64,000 nucleotides of DNA from Flavobacterium beibuense (GCF_004151245.1 NZ_JUIW01000006.1:186001-250000), one strand, 5' to 3'; shown: positions 19,235 through 29,037, counted from the first letter of the stretch. Numbers and translations are program-made. The notes: a model not told the origin generated them from the sequence alone.

Positions 19235-20338
19235 ATGATAACAGAAGTTGTTAAAGCTAACGAACTTACAAAAGTCGATCCGGTTTTTGGACAGGCTTCT
19301 TTCAATGACCACGAACAGATTGTTTTTTGTCATGACAAAGATACTGGTTTAAAAGCAATAATTGGTATTCATAATACAGTTTTAGGACCTGCACTTGGAG
19401 GTACAAGAATGTGGAAGTATGCAAACGAATGGGAAGCTTTAAACGACGTATTAAGGCTTTCAAGAGGTATGACATACAAATCGGCTATCTCAGGTCTTAA
19501 CCTTGGTGGTGGTAAAGCTGTTATTATTGGTGATTCTAAATTAGATAAAACTCCTGAGCTTATTACAAGATTCGGTCAGTTTGTAAACTCTCTTAGCGGT
19601 AAATATATCACTGCAGAGGATGTGGGTACAACAACTCCAGATATGGACCTAATTCGTGATGTGACTCCTTATGTTACAGGTATCTCTGAAGAAAGAGGTG
19701 GTTCTGGTAACCCTTCTCCTGTAACTGCTTACGGTGTTTACATGGGTATGAAAGCTGCTGCTATGCACCAGTTTGGTTCTGCAAGCCTTGATGGTAAGAG
19801 AGTATTAGTACAGGGTACAGGTCACGTAGGTGAAACACTTATTGATTACCTTACTAAAGAAGGTGCTCTTGTACAGATATCTGATATCAACCAGGCAAGA
19901 ATGGAAGAAGTAGGTGCTAAGTATGGTGCTAAAATATTTATGGGTGATGATATTTACAGTGCAGATGTAGATATTTATGCTCCTTGTGCTTTAGGTGCTA
20001 CTGTAAACGATGAAACGATTGAAAGGCTAAAAGCTAAAGTTATTGCAGGTGCTGCAAATAACCAGCTTGCTAACGAAAATATTCACGGTAAGATGCTTCA
20101 GGAAAGAGGTATTCTTTATGCTCCTGACTTCTTGATCAATGCGGGTGGTATCATTAACGTTTATGCAGAGATTGCAGGTTATGATAAAGTAGAGGCAATG
20201 AAGAGAACAGAGAATATCTACAACACTACATTAGAGATATTCCATTTTGCAGAAGCTAACGGTGTAACTACACAGCAGGCTGCAATGTCTATCGCTCAAA
20301 AACGCATTGACGACAGAAAAAAAGAAATGGCTAAATAA
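19235..20338 (+). CDS. ldh: Leucine dehydrogenase (Glu/Leu/Phe/Val dehydrogenase family)
   Basis: This 367-residue enzyme deaminates L-leucine (and valine, isoleucine) to the 2-oxo acids with NAD+. Key segments are GPALGGTRMW (51-60), the catalytic-lysine regions MTYKSA (K82) and LGGGKAVI (K94), the conserved AEDVGTTTPDM, and the Rossmann motif GTGHVGETL. It matches the leucine-dehydrogenase branch rather than glutamate dehydrogenase by its length. Together with HMG-CoA lyase downstream at 27559 it suggests leucine catabolism. A strong hairpin follows the gene. Confidence 0.92.
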   Translation: MITEVVKANELTKVDPVFGQASFNDHEQIVFCHDKDTGLKAIIGIHNTVLGPALGGTRMWKYANEWEALNDVLRLSRGMTYKSAISGLNLGGGKAVIIGDSKLDKTPELITRFGQFVNSLSGKYITAEDVGTTTPDMDLIRDVTPYVTGISEERGGSGNPSPVTAYGVYMGMKAAAMHQFGSASLDGKRVLVQGTGHVGETLIDYLTKEGALVQISDINQARMEEVGAKYGAKIFMGDDIYSADVDIYAPCALGATVNDETIERLKAKVIAGAANNQLANENIHGKMLQERGILYAPDFLINAGGIINVYAEIAGYDKVEAMKRTENIYNTTLEIFHFAEANGVTTQQAAMSIAQKRIDDRKKEMAK

Positions 20339-20367
20339 TAAGCCTTAAAAATAATATTACTATTTTT

Positions 20368-20398
20368 GCGAAGCGAAAGAAGACCTCTTTCGCTTCGT
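20368..20398 (+). terminator. Long hairpin between ldh and nusB
   Basis: A 13-bp stem (GCGAAGCGAAAGA / TCTTTCGCTTCGT, with one G-T pair) and a 5-base loop lies 30 bases after ldh. The T-run is weak. TATTTTTG (20361-20368) directly precedes it and could be a nusB promoter, so the hairpin may also sit at the very 5' end of the nusB transcript. Confidence 0.6.
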
Positions 20399-20424
20399 TA
20401 ATTTTTAAAAGTTCTTACGTACGG

Positions 20425-21375
20425 ATGTTAAACAGAAGACATATTCGTGTTAAAGTGATGCAGTCAATTTATGCGATGCATCAAAATGGTTCAGATAGCC
20501 TTGATAAGGAAGAGAAATTTCTTTTCCAGAGTATTGAAAACGTTCAGGACCTGTACCTGATTATGCTTTCTGCATTGGTAGAAATTCGTAACAGTGAAGA
20601 ACTGTTTTTAGAGAGATCCAGCAAAAAGCACCTTGCTACCGCACTGGAACGCAATCCCAACAAAAAGTTTGTAAACAATATCGTACTTAAGCTTCTAAAC
20701 GACAGCAATTCGTTAAGTATTGCTATGGAAGACAGGAAAATTACAAACTGGAAAAACAACGACGATTATATCCTTATTCTTCTTGAAGCTGTGAAAAGCA
20801 GCAAAGTATATGAAAAATATATGGAGACGAAGGAGAATAACTTTTTTGAAGACAGGGATTTTGTTGTAGACCTGTTTACAGAGGTAGTAGCGCCAAACGA
20901 AAAGCTGTATGAGTATCTTGAAGACCATAAATTAACATGGGTAGATGATATTCCGCTTGTTAATACAATGATCGTTAAGCAGCTTAAGCAGATAAAGAAT
21001 GTTGAGGAGGATGTAGATGCCCTTTATATACCTAAGCTTTTTAAAGATATTGATGACAGGGAGTTTGTAAAAAGCCTGTTTAGAAAGACAGTACTTAATG
21101 AGTCTGAACTTTCTCAGGAGTTTATAGACAAAACCCCTAACTGGGATGCTGAGCGTATTGCTGAAATTGATTCTATTATCCTTAAAATGGCAATTTGCGA
21201 ATTTTTAAAATTCCCGTCTATTCCTGTTAAGGTAACAATTAACGAATATCTTGAGATTGCGAAGGAGTATTCTACACCAAAAAGCAGTATCTTTATCAAC
21301 GGTATTCTTGATAATTTGATTAAAGACTATCAAAACACCAATAAATTAGTAAAAACCGGAAGAGGTTTAATGTAG
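20425..21375 (+). CDS. nusB: Transcription antitermination factor NusB
   Basis: NusB helps RNA polymerase transcribe rRNA operons. The 316-residue protein has MLNRRHIRVKVMQSIYA at the start and the C-terminal helical NusB core ending in DSIILKMAICEFLKFPSIPVKVTINEYLEIAKEYSTPKSSIFINGILD. It is about twice the length of Proteobacterial NusB because of an internal insertion, which is normal for Bacteroidota. It is followed after 24 bases by the DUF1573 lipoprotein and yajC, the usual flavobacterial cluster. Confidence 0.95.
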   Translation: MLNRRHIRVKVMQSIYAMHQNGSDSLDKEEKFLFQSIENVQDLYLIMLSALVEIRNSEELFLERSSKKHLATALERNPNKKFVNNIVLKLLNDSNSLSIAMEDRKITNWKNNDDYILILLEAVKSSKVYEKYMETKENNFFEDRDFVVDLFTEVVAPNEKLYEYLEDHKLTWVDDIPLVNTMIVKQLKQIKNVEEDVDALYIPKLFKDIDDREFVKSLFRKTVLNESELSQEFIDKTPNWDAERIAEIDSIILKMAICEFLKFPSIPVKVTINEYLEIAKEYSTPKSSIFINGILDNLIKDYQNTNKLVKTGRGLM

Positions 21376-21399
21376 AACCAATTTAAAAAACTATTAGTT

Positions 21400-21873
21400 A
21401 TGTTAAAAAAATCAGCTGCTATGCTGGCCATAGCATCTTTAGTACTTTCAGTTTCATGTAAGGAGAATGCAGCTCTTAAAATTGATGAAAACGCAGCAAA
21501 ACAAGCAGAAATAGCTCATGCTGAAGCTGGAAAAATGCCAGTAATTAAATTTGAAACAACGGAACACGACTTTGGAACCATTAAACAAGGTGATAAAGTT
21601 GAGTATGTATATAAGTTTACAAACGAAGGTGCTGCAGATCTAGTAATCAGCCAGGTTAAGCCAAGCTGTGGATGTACTGCTCCTGAGTGGACTAAAACTC
21701 CTGTTGCACCGGGTGCGTCTGGTGAGATTAAAGTGGTTTTCGATTCTAACGGAAAATCAGGTAAACAAAGCAAAACTGTAAACGTACACTCTAATACTGA
21801 GTCAGGAACGGATGTGCTTAAGTTTACAGCAGAAATTAATGCTCCACAGGGAATAGGTGCAGCATCACACTAA
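21400..21873 (+). CDS. DUF1573 lipoprotein
   Basis: A 157-residue protein with a lipoprotein signal peptide (VLSVSC, Cys 21) and one DUF1573 domain: FETTEHDFGTIKQGDKVEYVYKF, VKPSCGCTAPEW and APGASGEIKVVFDS. DUF1573 is an immunoglobulin-like (ASH/MSP-related) domain found in exported proteins of Bacteroidota. The SCGC motif is conserved in the family. The role is unknown; linkage to nusB and yajC is conserved in Flavobacteria. Confidence 0.92.
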   Translation: MLKKSAAMLAIASLVLSVSCKENAALKIDENAAKQAEIAHAEAGKMPVIKFETTEHDFGTIKQGDKVEYVYKFTNEGAADLVISQVKPSCGCTAPEWTKTPVAPGASGEIKVVFDSNGKSGKQSKTVNVHSNTESGTDVLKFTAEINAPQGIGAASH

Positions 21874-21888
21874 TATTTATAAAACAAC

Positions 21889-22164
21889 ATGGAAGCAATT
21901 CAACAGTTTGGTCCTTTAGTTTTAATTATTGCGGTATTTTATTTTTTAATGATTGTTCCGCAACAAAAGAGACAGAAAAAAGAAAAGGAATTTGAAAGTA
22001 ATCTTAAGGTAGGTGATAAAATAGTTACTAAAAGCGGTATTCACGGTAAAATTGCTGAAATAGCAGAAACTACTGTAGTAATCGAAACTATGGCCGGTAA
22101 GCTTAAAATGGAGCGTTCGGCAATTTCATCTGAACTTTCTCAAAAGCTTCAGAACCAGAAATAA
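21889..22164 (+). CDS. yajC: Preprotein translocase subunit YajC
   Basis: The 91-residue protein has an N-terminal membrane helix (LVLIIAVFYFLMIVPQQKRQKK) and the conserved small domain LKVGDKIVTKSGIHGKIAEI. YajC is a membrane partner of the SecDF complex in protein export. It follows the DUF1573 gene by 15 bases and is followed by a strong terminator. Confidence 0.95.
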   Translation: MEAIQQFGPLVLIIAVFYFLMIVPQQKRQKKEKEFESNLKVGDKIVTKSGIHGKIAEIAETTVVIETMAGKLKMERSAISSELSQKLQNQK

Positions 22165-22196
22165 AAAAAATCCTCAGCAAACGCTGAGGATTTTTT
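22165..22196. terminator. Bidirectional terminator after yajC
   Basis: Stem AAAAATCCTCAGC / GCTGAGGATTTTT with a 4-base loop and T-runs on both strands. The stop of the convergent YdeI gene lies in its right arm. Confidence 0.9.
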
Positions 22197-22770
22197 ATCT
22201 ATACTTATCATTAAGCCCAATTCCGTTAAGGATCATGGGCTTAATTTTTTCCATTCTTGAAAGCCTTGTAGCGTCTCTCTTTGCAGTTTCAATAAATTCG
22301 GCATACTCACGTTGCTTAAAAGGGGTTAATTGCTCAAAAGCGGCTTTTAAGGCTGTAGAATTGTCCAGTTCTTCCTGAAGGTATTCGGGTATTACCGTTT
22401 CCCTTTTTTCTGGTTTAATTTCCAATCCGGCTTTCTCTACCTCAATAGCTTCGTTAATATACTTTAGCACTTCCTTTTCATTAACCTCTTCTGTTGAGGT
22501 AAAGCGCCATTGCCTTAACGACTTTGTATTTCCTTCGTTAGCGTTTACTAATACCCCTTTTTCATCTTTAAGAAAAACACCTTTAAAGAACCATATGGTA
22601 AAAAAGTTTTTGAAGCCGCCTATCCCTAAAACATTCTTGTCGTTATAGGTGTAAACAATACCTCCCCATTTGGTCGTTTCAGTTAACGGGGTTTTATTGA
22701 TAATGCTTTTAAGCAGCTCAAGCTCTTCGGTCCACTGATTGTTCTTATTCCATGTTTTTCTTTCTTCCAT
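22195..22770 (-). CDS. YdeI/DUF1801 family protein
   Basis: The 191-residue protein has an N-terminal DUF1801 part (WTEELELLKSIINKTPLTETTKWGGIVYTY, FKNFFTIWFFKGVFLKD) and a C-terminal OmdA/YdeI helical part (LKAAFEQLTPFKQREYAEFIETAKRDATRLSRMEKI). Proteins of this type are small cytoplasmic proteins of unclear function, called YdeI or OmpD-associated. Only 2 bases separate it from the pepT stop, so the two genes are co-transcribed. Confidence 0.85.
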   Translation of the reverse strand: MEERKTWNKNNQWTEELELLKSIINKTPLTETTKWGGIVYTYNDKNVLGIGGFKNFFTIWFFKGVFLKDEKGVLVNANEGNTKSLRQWRFTSTEEVNEKEVLKYINEAIEVEKAGLEIKPEKRETVIPEYLQEELDNSTALKAAFEQLTPFKQREYAEFIETAKRDATRLSRMEKIKPMILNGIGLNDKYR

Positions 22771-22772
22771 GC

Positions 22773-24014
22773 CTATTTCTTTTCAGCTGTAAGCTCGGCA
22801 ATCTTTACAATTACCTCTACAGCTTTTTGCATACTTTCTACAGGAACATACTCATATTTTCCGTGGAAGTTATGTCCACCCGCAAAAATATTAGGGCAAG
22901 GTAAGCCCATGTATGATAACTGAGAACCGTCTGTACCGCCTCTAATAGGTTTGATGATAGGTTTAATACCCAGTTCTTTCATTGCCTTTTCAGCGATTTC
23001 TACAATATGGAAAACAGGCTCAACCTTTTCTTTCATATTAAAGTACTGGTCTTTTATTTCAGCTACAGCTATATCACCGCCAAACTGCTTGGCATATTTT
23101 TCGTTGATACCTTCAGTAATCTTGGCAACAAGTTTTTTTCTTTTTTCAAATTTCTTTTTGTCGTGGTCACGGATAATAAGCTGAACCGTAGTTTCCTCAA
23201 TACTTCCGCTAATTCCTGTTACGTGGAAGAATCCGTCATACCCTGAAGTTTTCTCAGGTACTTCTTCTTTAGGAAGTTTAGAGATAAACTTGTTAGCAAG
23301 TAACATAGAGTTTATCATTTTTCCTTTAGCATAACCAGGGTGCACACTTTTACCACTAAAAGTAATTTTAGCACCTGCTGCATTAAAGTTTTCGTATTCA
23401 AGTTCGCCTATCTGGCTGCCGTCCATAGTATAAGCCCACTCTGCACCAAATTTCTCTACGTCAAATTTATGAGCTCCACGGCCTATTTCTTCATCCGGAG
23501 TAAAACCTACACGTATTTTACCGTGCTTAATTTCAGGATGTTTAATAAGATACTCCATAGCAGTAACAATCTCTGTAATACCTGCTTTGTCGTCGGCTCC
23601 TAAAAGAGTCGTTCCATCGGTAGTAATAAGGGTTTGTCCTTTGTATTGTAAAAGGTCTTTAAAATAACCAGGAGACAGCACTATGTTTTGCTCTTTATTA
23701 AGTATTATGTCGCCACCATCATAGTTTTCTATAATTTGTGGTTTAACATTAGCTCCTGTAAAATCGGGAGTAGTATCAAAGTGAGAAACAAAGCCTATTA
23801 CAGGTACTTCATGATCTACATTTGAGGGAAGGGTAGCCATAATATAAGCATGCTCATCTATGGTAACATCTTCCATGCCTATAGCCTTAAGTTCTTCTAC
23901 AAGCTGGTTGGCAAGGTCCCATTGTTTTGCGGTACTGGGTGTAGTGTTAGAGTTTGGATCAGATTCTGTATCAACAGTGACATAGCTAATAAAGCGGTCA
24001 ATAATATGCTGCAT
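22773..24014 (-). CDS. pepT: Peptidase T (tripeptide aminopeptidase)
   Basis: A 413-residue zinc aminopeptidase of the M20 family that releases the N-terminal residue from tripeptides in the cytoplasm. Metal and catalytic motifs are visible: [39 protein letters not shown], the dimerisation-domain segment [19 protein letters not shown], and the C-terminal [14 protein letters not shown] with the last His ligand. Length is that of the family. It is first in a two-gene unit with the YdeI protein. Confidence 0.95.
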   Translation of the reverse strand: MQHIIDRFISYVTVDTESDPNSNTTPSTAKQWDLANQLVEELKAIGMEDVTIDEHAYIMATLPSNVDHEVPVIGFVSHFDTTPDFTGANVKPQIIENYDGGDIILNKEQNIVLSPGYFKDLLQYKGQTLITTDGTTLLGADDKAGITEIVTAMEYLIKHPEIKHGKIRVGFTPDEEIGRGAHKFDVEKFGAEWAYTMDGSQIGELEYENFNAAGAKITFSGKSVHPGYAKGKMINSMLLANKFISKLPKEEVPEKTSGYDGFFHVTGISGSIEETTVQLIIRDHDKKKFEKRKKLVAKITEGINEKYAKQFGGDIAVAEIKDQYFNMKEKVEPVFHIVEIAEKAMKELGIKPIIKPIRGGTDGSQLSYMGLPCPNIFAGGHNFHGKYEYVPVESMQKAVEVIVKIAELTAEKK

Positions 24015-24090
24015 TTTTAATAAATTTTAAATGAAGCATCAAATTTACAATTTTGACCCGAAGTACAATAATTTTAAGCAGGTTAATAAC

Positions 24091-25665
24091 CTAGTTTAAA
24101 GGTAGTGTAATGTTAAAAGTAGCCCCATTACCCGGTTGTGATTTTGCCGATATAGTTCCTCTGTGCTGTTCAACAATTTTTTTACAGATGCTAAGGCCTA
24201 TTCCGGTACCGGCATAATCTCCTTTTCCATGAAGTCTTTGAAAGAGTTTAAATATCTGTTCGCTGTATTGCGCATCAAAACCAATACCGTTATCTGAGAA
24301 GATAAGATGGATTGTATTGGTTAAAGGGTTTATTTCGTGTGATATGGTAATAACCGGTTTTTCGCTGCTGTATTTTAATGAATTGCTTATAAGGTTAGAA
24401 AACAGCTGCTCCATTTGTAAGGGTATGGCCTTTATTGTAGGTAGCCAGCTTTTTTCAATTTTAGCTTTTTTCTCCTTTATTAAAAGCTCATAATCGGCAA
24501 TAACATTATCAAGAATATCGTTGAGATTAACATCTACAAATTCTTTTTCTACAGATAGCCTGCTGTATACCAATACGTCTTTAATAAGCTGTGTCATACG
24601 TCCTGCAGAACTATGTATCTTTTTGATGTAGGGTTCTGCTTCTTCACGCGACATGTCCCTGTCCTTAATAAAGCTTATAAAGGTTTGTATTTTTCTTAGA
24701 GGCTCCTGTAAGTCATGACTGGCAATGTAGTTAAACGATTCCAGCTCCCTGTTGGAGTTTTCAAGCTGTATATTTTTTTGCTCCAGTAAAGAGTTCACTT
24801 TCTCTAACGATGCGGTTCTTTCTCTAACTTCTTCCTCAAGGCGGGAGTTAAACTCACTAAGTTCTTTTTGTACATTTTTACGGGCTGTAATATCGTTAAA
24901 TATAACCGCTACTTTATTGTTGAGCTCTTCATTCAAAGGGAATGCAGAAACTTCATACCACCCGTTAATTAGCTCTTTAGCTTCCTGTTCAAAATATCGG
25001 GGTTTACCTGTTTTTGCAATTTCGCCATAAATTTCAAACCAGTGTTTTTCGTGATTGGGTTCTATTTCTTTCATGGTTTTGCCTATGGCGTCTTTTAATC
25101 CTGTTTGTTTTTCAAAAGCAGGATTGGTTTTTATGAACCGATAATCTGTAGCATTATTGTTTTCATCAAAAATTACCTCAATAATGCAAAACCCCTGGTC
25201 GACAGAGTTAAATAAAGAAAGGTACTTATCTTCAATCTGTTCTGCTAAAAGTGCATTTAGTTTTTTCTCAGCGACCTTCTGTTCGGTAATGTCTTCCCAT
25301 ACCCTAAAAACACCGTTACCTACCTTACTGTCAGATACTTTAAACCATTGTTGTTTTCCGTCAAGATTTTCATAATATCTAACCCAGTTTTGAGGCTCAT
25401 TATCCAAAAAAGCTTTTTTAAGACTGCCTATCTGTGCTATCTGATCAGGCAATATTTCCATTAAAGTTTGTCCGGTTCGGTCTATGCCATTAAAAAAATC
25501 TATAGTACCACGACTTAGTAAAGTGAACCTGAAATCAATAATTTCTTTTTCTTCGTTATATACAGGAGTAAAGAATATACTACGATTATTAGGAGCATCA
25601 AATGCCATCTTCATAAGCTCAAAACTTATTGAGGCTGGTGCAGTATTTTCATTAATATCGTTCAT
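24091..25665 (-). CDS. Cytoplasmic PAS-PAS sensor histidine kinase
   Basis: The 524-residue kinase has two PAS-like sensory domains (about 20-135 and 145-265), a coiled coil (about 266-310), the HisKA dimerisation domain with phospho-acceptor H317 in SHDLQEPLRKI, and a HATPase domain with NLISNSLKYSS (N-box), FSDNGIGFD, GTGIGLSICKKIV. No transmembrane segment is present, so it senses a cytoplasmic cue; no response regulator is next to it, and the partner is unknown. The sequence style is the flavobacterial bacteriophytochrome-like kinase group without the chromophore domain. Confidence 0.92.
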   Translation of the reverse strand: MNDINENTAPASISFELMKMAFDAPNNRSIFFTPVYNEEKEIIDFRFTLLSRGTIDFFNGIDRTGQTLMEILPDQIAQIGSLKKAFLDNEPQNWVRYYENLDGKQQWFKVSDSKVGNGVFRVWEDITEQKVAEKKLNALLAEQIEDKYLSLFNSVDQGFCIIEVIFDENNNATDYRFIKTNPAFEKQTGLKDAIGKTMKEIEPNHEKHWFEIYGEIAKTGKPRYFEQEAKELINGWYEVSAFPLNEELNNKVAVIFNDITARKNVQKELSEFNSRLEEEVRERTASLEKVNSLLEQKNIQLENSNRELESFNYIASHDLQEPLRKIQTFISFIKDRDMSREEAEPYIKKIHSSAGRMTQLIKDVLVYSRLSVEKEFVDVNLNDILDNVIADYELLIKEKKAKIEKSWLPTIKAIPLQMEQLFSNLISNSLKYSSEKPVITISHEINPLTNTIHLIFSDNGIGFDAQYSEQIFKLFQRLHGKGDYAGTGIGLSICKKIVEQHRGTISAKSQPGNGATFNITLPLN

Positions 25666-25730
25666 GACAGTATATAGCTAGGTATGATTCAAATATAATG
25701 ATTTAATAATGGTATTGATTTCAATGTTAG

Positions 25731-26363
25731 CTAAAGTTTGGTTAATTCTTTTCTTATGTTTTCTTTAGCATTACCCTCATATTTTTTCCTGAAAAATTCT
25801 GTTTTAAATATGTAATTCATGGAAAGAAAATGCTGTAAAACTTTTTTTCTCCCCGGTTTATACAAAATGTCCGGATAAAAGGAATATTCTTTTCTTACAT
25901 TTTTTGAGTATTCATAATACATTTCCCAATCATATCCCAATATTGAAAGATCAGCATCAGTAAAGAGGTTCGTATCGGTGTCGCTAACGGGCAAGTGTGA
26001 TTTAGTGGCTAAAATCAATTGTTTGCACTTTGCAATACTGTCTTCAGGGTAGTTTATAAGTTTTAAACGTTTTTCGGCAAGTAGAGCACTTTGCTCTTCG
26101 TTATCGTTTCTGGTTGACTTATAGATAATATCATGGTAGAACAAAGCAAAAAGAACTGTTTTCCAGTCTGTAATGAGCTCTTTACATAATAGCAACTCTT
26201 TATACATGTTTTCTAAATGTATAAGATTATGGTATTTGCGGTCTTTTCCGTTATAATGCTCGTTTATTTCAAGCCAAAATGTGTCGGCGGTTTCGTTTTT
26301 ATATTGGCTTACCAGTTCTGTAAATACACTCTTAAGCATAGTGGTGATGTATAATTCCTTCAA
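25731..26363 (-). CDS. HD-domain metal-dependent phosphohydrolase-like protein
   Basis: The 210-residue protein is similar to the COG4339-type predicted HD superfamily hydrolases. Metal-ligand pattern: KYHNLIHLENM (His residues about 39-45), ALFYHDIIY (HD, about 70-78), and LFTDADLSILG with further Asp. No nucleotide or RNA domain is attached, and its substrate is unknown. The start is either 26363 or an in-frame ATG at 26339; the latter gives a more usual start MLKSVFTELVS. It is divergent from pyrD. Confidence 0.8.
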   Translation of the reverse strand: MKELYITTMLKSVFTELVSQYKNETADTFWLEINEHYNGKDRKYHNLIHLENMYKELLLCKELITDWKTVLFALFYHDIIYKSTRNDNEEQSALLAEKRLKLINYPEDSIAKCKQLILATKSHLPVSDTDTNLFTDADLSILGYDWEMYYEYSKNVRKEYSFYPDILYKPGRKKVLQHFLSMNYIFKTEFFRKKYEGNAKENIRKELTKL

Positions 26364-26424
26364 AATTATGTATAACTTTTAAATTTTAAGGCTTATAAAG
26401 TTTATAATATTCTTCAGATAATCT

Positions 26425-26432
26425 TAAATTTG
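26425..26432 (+). promoter_or_regulatory. pyrD promoter, -7 element TAAATTTG
   Basis: Exact TAnnTTTG match 19 bases before the pyrD ATG; no -33 TTG at good spacing. Confidence 0.5.
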
Positions 26433-26451
26433 CACCCACAATAATTTAGCT

Positions 26452-27483
26452 ATGTACAAATCTTTAATAAGGCCTGTATTATTCCGTTTCGATCCGGAAA
26501 AAATCCATCACTTTACATTTTCATCCATCAGATTTTTAAACAGTATACCGGGTATGCCATCGTTGCTTAAATCGATGTATGAGGTAAACGACCCGAAACT
26601 GGAGCGTGAAGTATTCGGACTAAAATTTAAGAATCCGGTAGGACTTGCTGCAGGACTTGATAAAGATGCAAAACTGTACAAAGAGCTAGGTAATCTGGGC
26701 TTCGGTTTTATTGAGATAGGTACACTTACTCCAAAGCCACAGGAAGGTAACCCTAAAAAAAGACTTTTCAGGCTTAAGGAAGATGGAGGGCTTATAAACC
26801 GCATGGGCTTTAACAATGGCGGAGTTGCTGCTGCGGTAGAACGCCTTAAAAAGAACCCGGCAGGTAAAGGCCACGTGCTTATAGGGGGTAACATCGGTAA
26901 AAACAAAGTAACCCCTAACGAAGATGCTGTAAGCGATTACGAAATATGCTTTGATGCCCTATATGATTATGTAGACTACTTTGTGGTAAATGTAAGTTCA
27001 CCAAATACACCAAACCTTAGAGAGCTACAGGATAAAGAACCGCTTACTCAATTACTGCAAACACTACAGGATAAAAACCAGGCAAAACCGGTACAGAAAC
27101 CGATATTGCTTAAAATAGCTCCTGATCTTACTGATAGCCAGTTGCTGGATATTATTGATATTGTAAAAACTACCAAAATAGCAGGTGTTATTGCTACCAA
27201 CACTACCATTTCACGTGAAGGGCTAATATCTGAAAACCAAAAAGAAATGGGCGGACTTAGCGGTAAGCCTCTAACCAAAAGATCTACCGAGGTAATAAGA
27301 TTCCTTTCTGAAAAGAGTGACAAGGCGTTTCCTATTATAGGGGTGGGAGGTATTCACTCTGCCGATGATGCCATAGAAAAGCTGGAAGCAGGTGCAAGCC
27401 TGGTACAGCTTTATACGGGCTTTATTTATGAAGGCCCCGGACTAATAAAAGCCATAAACAAAAGGCTGCTTGCTAAAAAGTAA
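26452..27483 (+). CDS. pyrD: Quinone-dependent dihydroorotate dehydrogenase
   Basis: PyrD oxidises dihydroorotate to orotate in pyrimidine synthesis and passes electrons to the quinone pool. The 343-residue protein is a class 2 enzyme: an N-terminal amphipathic segment for membrane contact (about 1-40), then [49 protein letters not shown] (catalytic Ser region), and [19 protein letters not shown] near the end for FMN binding. The N-terminal extension identifies class 2 rather than the cytosolic class 1. Confidence 0.96.
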   Translation: MYKSLIRPVLFRFDPEKIHHFTFSSIRFLNSIPGMPSLLKSMYEVNDPKLEREVFGLKFKNPVGLAAGLDKDAKLYKELGNLGFGFIEIGTLTPKPQEGNPKKRLFRLKEDGGLINRMGFNNGGVAAAVERLKKNPAGKGHVLIGGNIGKNKVTPNEDAVSDYEICFDALYDYVDYFVVNVSSPNTPNLRELQDKEPLTQLLQTLQDKNQAKPVQKPILLKIAPDLTDSQLLDIIDIVKTTKIAGVIATNTTISREGLISENQKEMGGLSGKPLTKRSTEVIRFLSEKSDKAFPIIGVGGIHSADDAIEKLEAGASLVQLYTGFIYEGPGLIKAINKRLLAKK

Positions 27484-27543
27484 CCTTTAACTTTGTAAGG
27501 TTTTTTTAAGAGAAAACGATTTCGTTAAACCCGATTCTTTACT

Positions 27544-27551
27544 TATATTTG
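27544..27551 (+). promoter_or_regulatory. HMG-CoA lyase promoter, -7 element TATATTTG
   Basis: Exact TAnnTTTG match ending 8 bases before the ATG, so the transcript would have almost no leader. The -33 region has only TTCG, not TTG. Confidence 0.5.
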
Positions 27552-27558
27552 GGCCTCT

Positions 27559-28422
27559 ATGAAACAGGTTAAGATTATCGAGTGTCCAAGAGATGCCATG
27601 CAGGGCATCAAAGCCTTTATACCAACAGATAAGAAAGTGGCTTATATACAGTCGCTTTTAAGGGTGGGGTTTGATACTATAGATTTTGGCAGTTTTGTAT
27701 CGCCTAAAGCCATTCCTCAAATGCAGGATACTGCCGAGGTTTTGGCAAAGCTTGATTTGAGTGCTACAAAAAGTAAACTGTTAGCTATCATAGCTAATAC
27801 CAAAGGGGCAGAGAATGCTTCGGTACACGGCGAAATACAATACTTAGGCTATCCGTTTTCCATATCGGAAAACTTCCAGATGCGTAATACGCATAAAACC
27901 ATTGCCGAATCCATAATTACATTACAGGAAATACTGGATATTGCCGATAAAAGTAATAAGGAAGTGGTTGCTTACCTGTCTATGGGGTTTGGTAATCCTT
28001 ATGGTGACCCATGGAATGTGGAAATAGTGGGGGAGTGGACCGAAAGGCTTGCCGGTATGGGAGTTAAAATCCTTTCACTGTCTGATACTATAGGCAGTTC
28101 GACTCCTGAAGTAATAGAGTATCTTTTCTCTAATCTTATCCCTAAATACCCTGAAATTGAATTTGGGGCACATTTGCACACTACTCCTGATAAATGGTTT
28201 GAAAAGGTAGATGCTGCGTACAAGGCGGGCTGTACACGTTTTGACGGGGCTATACAGGGCTTTGGCGGATGCCCTATGGCAAAAGACGACCTAACGGGTA
28301 ATATGCCTACCGAAAAAATGCTTTCTTATTTTACAGCAGAGAAAGTTACAAGCAACCTAAACTCACTTAGTTTTGAGAGTGCCTACAACGAGGCTACCAA
28401 AATTTTTACTGAGTATCATTAA
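27559..28422 (+). CDS. Hydroxymethylglutaryl-CoA lyase
   Basis: The 287-residue DRE-TIM-barrel enzyme cleaves HMG-CoA to acetoacetate and acetyl-CoA, the last step of leucine degradation. Motifs: IIECPRDAMQG at the start, FGSFVSPKAIPQM, GFGNPYGDPWN, SDTIGSSTPE, FGAHLHTT and the C-terminal catalytic-loop GFGGCPMAKDDLTGN. Length and start fit flavobacterial family members. It appears to be transcribed alone after pyrD. Leucine dehydrogenase lies 8 kb upstream in this window. Confidence 0.93.
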   Translation: MKQVKIIECPRDAMQGIKAFIPTDKKVAYIQSLLRVGFDTIDFGSFVSPKAIPQMQDTAEVLAKLDLSATKSKLLAIIANTKGAENASVHGEIQYLGYPFSISENFQMRNTHKTIAESIITLQEILDIADKSNKEVVAYLSMGFGNPYGDPWNVEIVGEWTERLAGMGVKILSLSDTIGSSTPEVIEYLFSNLIPKYPEIEFGAHLHTTPDKWFEKVDAAYKAGCTRFDGAIQGFGGCPMAKDDLTGNMPTEKMLSYFTAEKVTSNLNSLSFESAYNEATKIFTEYH

Positions 28423-28434
28423 TCAATACTACCC

Positions 28435-29037
28435 TTATTTGAAAATAAGCGCATGAAAAGGCTCCATCATTAAGTTTGAGTGGACGTCTACGTCATTACT
28501 CAAGTAGGTTATTATTACATCGGCTACATTTTCTTTATGTAAGAAAACCATCTGCCCATACTTATATCCTTTTCCGAATTCGCAATTAAACTCAAAAAAA
28601 GCAGATCCTCCTGCATCAGCATTAAATTCGCTTTTTACCGCCTCAGCAGGAAAAGGTCCTATTTCCGCTCCCTGTCCTGCGGTCATGTTGAGTACATTTG
28701 CCATTGTAGTTCCTTTGTAGATATTGTTAGGGTTTACCATTAAACAATTTTTGTCCAGTTTACATTTTTCATACTCTTCAATTTGCGGCTTAAGTGACCT
28801 TATGGTGTAGCGTATCTCAAAATCGGCATTCTTATTTTTTATAGCAAAGGAGTACCATAAATCCCTGTTTTTCTTTACAACGGTTTCTTTATAATTTTCC
28901 GGCATTACAAATTTAAGCCCAAGGGTGTCTGCTTCTTTTTGAAATTCTTCAACTTTTACGATTTTTTCCTGTTTATTTATAGTAAAAGCGCTTACTACTA
29001 TTGCTAAAAGTAAAATTATGGTAATCTTTATTTTCAT
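28435..29037 (-). CDS. Exported protein of unknown function
   Basis: A 200-residue protein with an N-terminal signal peptide (MKIKITIILLLAIVVSAFT). It carries one Cys pair (EKCKLDKNC, about 90-98) and later FEFNCEFGKGYKYGQMVFL. The family is not recognised by me; it resembles proteins with a beta-rich fold where the last part forms strands. No nearby gene suggests a role: it is convergent with HMG-CoA lyase and divergent from guaB. Confidence 0.75.
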   Translation of the reverse strand: MKIKITIILLLAIVVSAFTINKQEKIVKVEEFQKEADTLGLKFVMPENYKETVVKKNRDLWYSFAIKNKNADFEIRYTIRSLKPQIEEYEKCKLDKNCLMVNPNNIYKGTTMANVLNMTAGQGAEIGPFPAEAVKSEFNADAGGSAFFEFNCEFGKGYKYGQMVFLHKENVADVIITYLSNDVDVHSNLMMEPFHALIFK

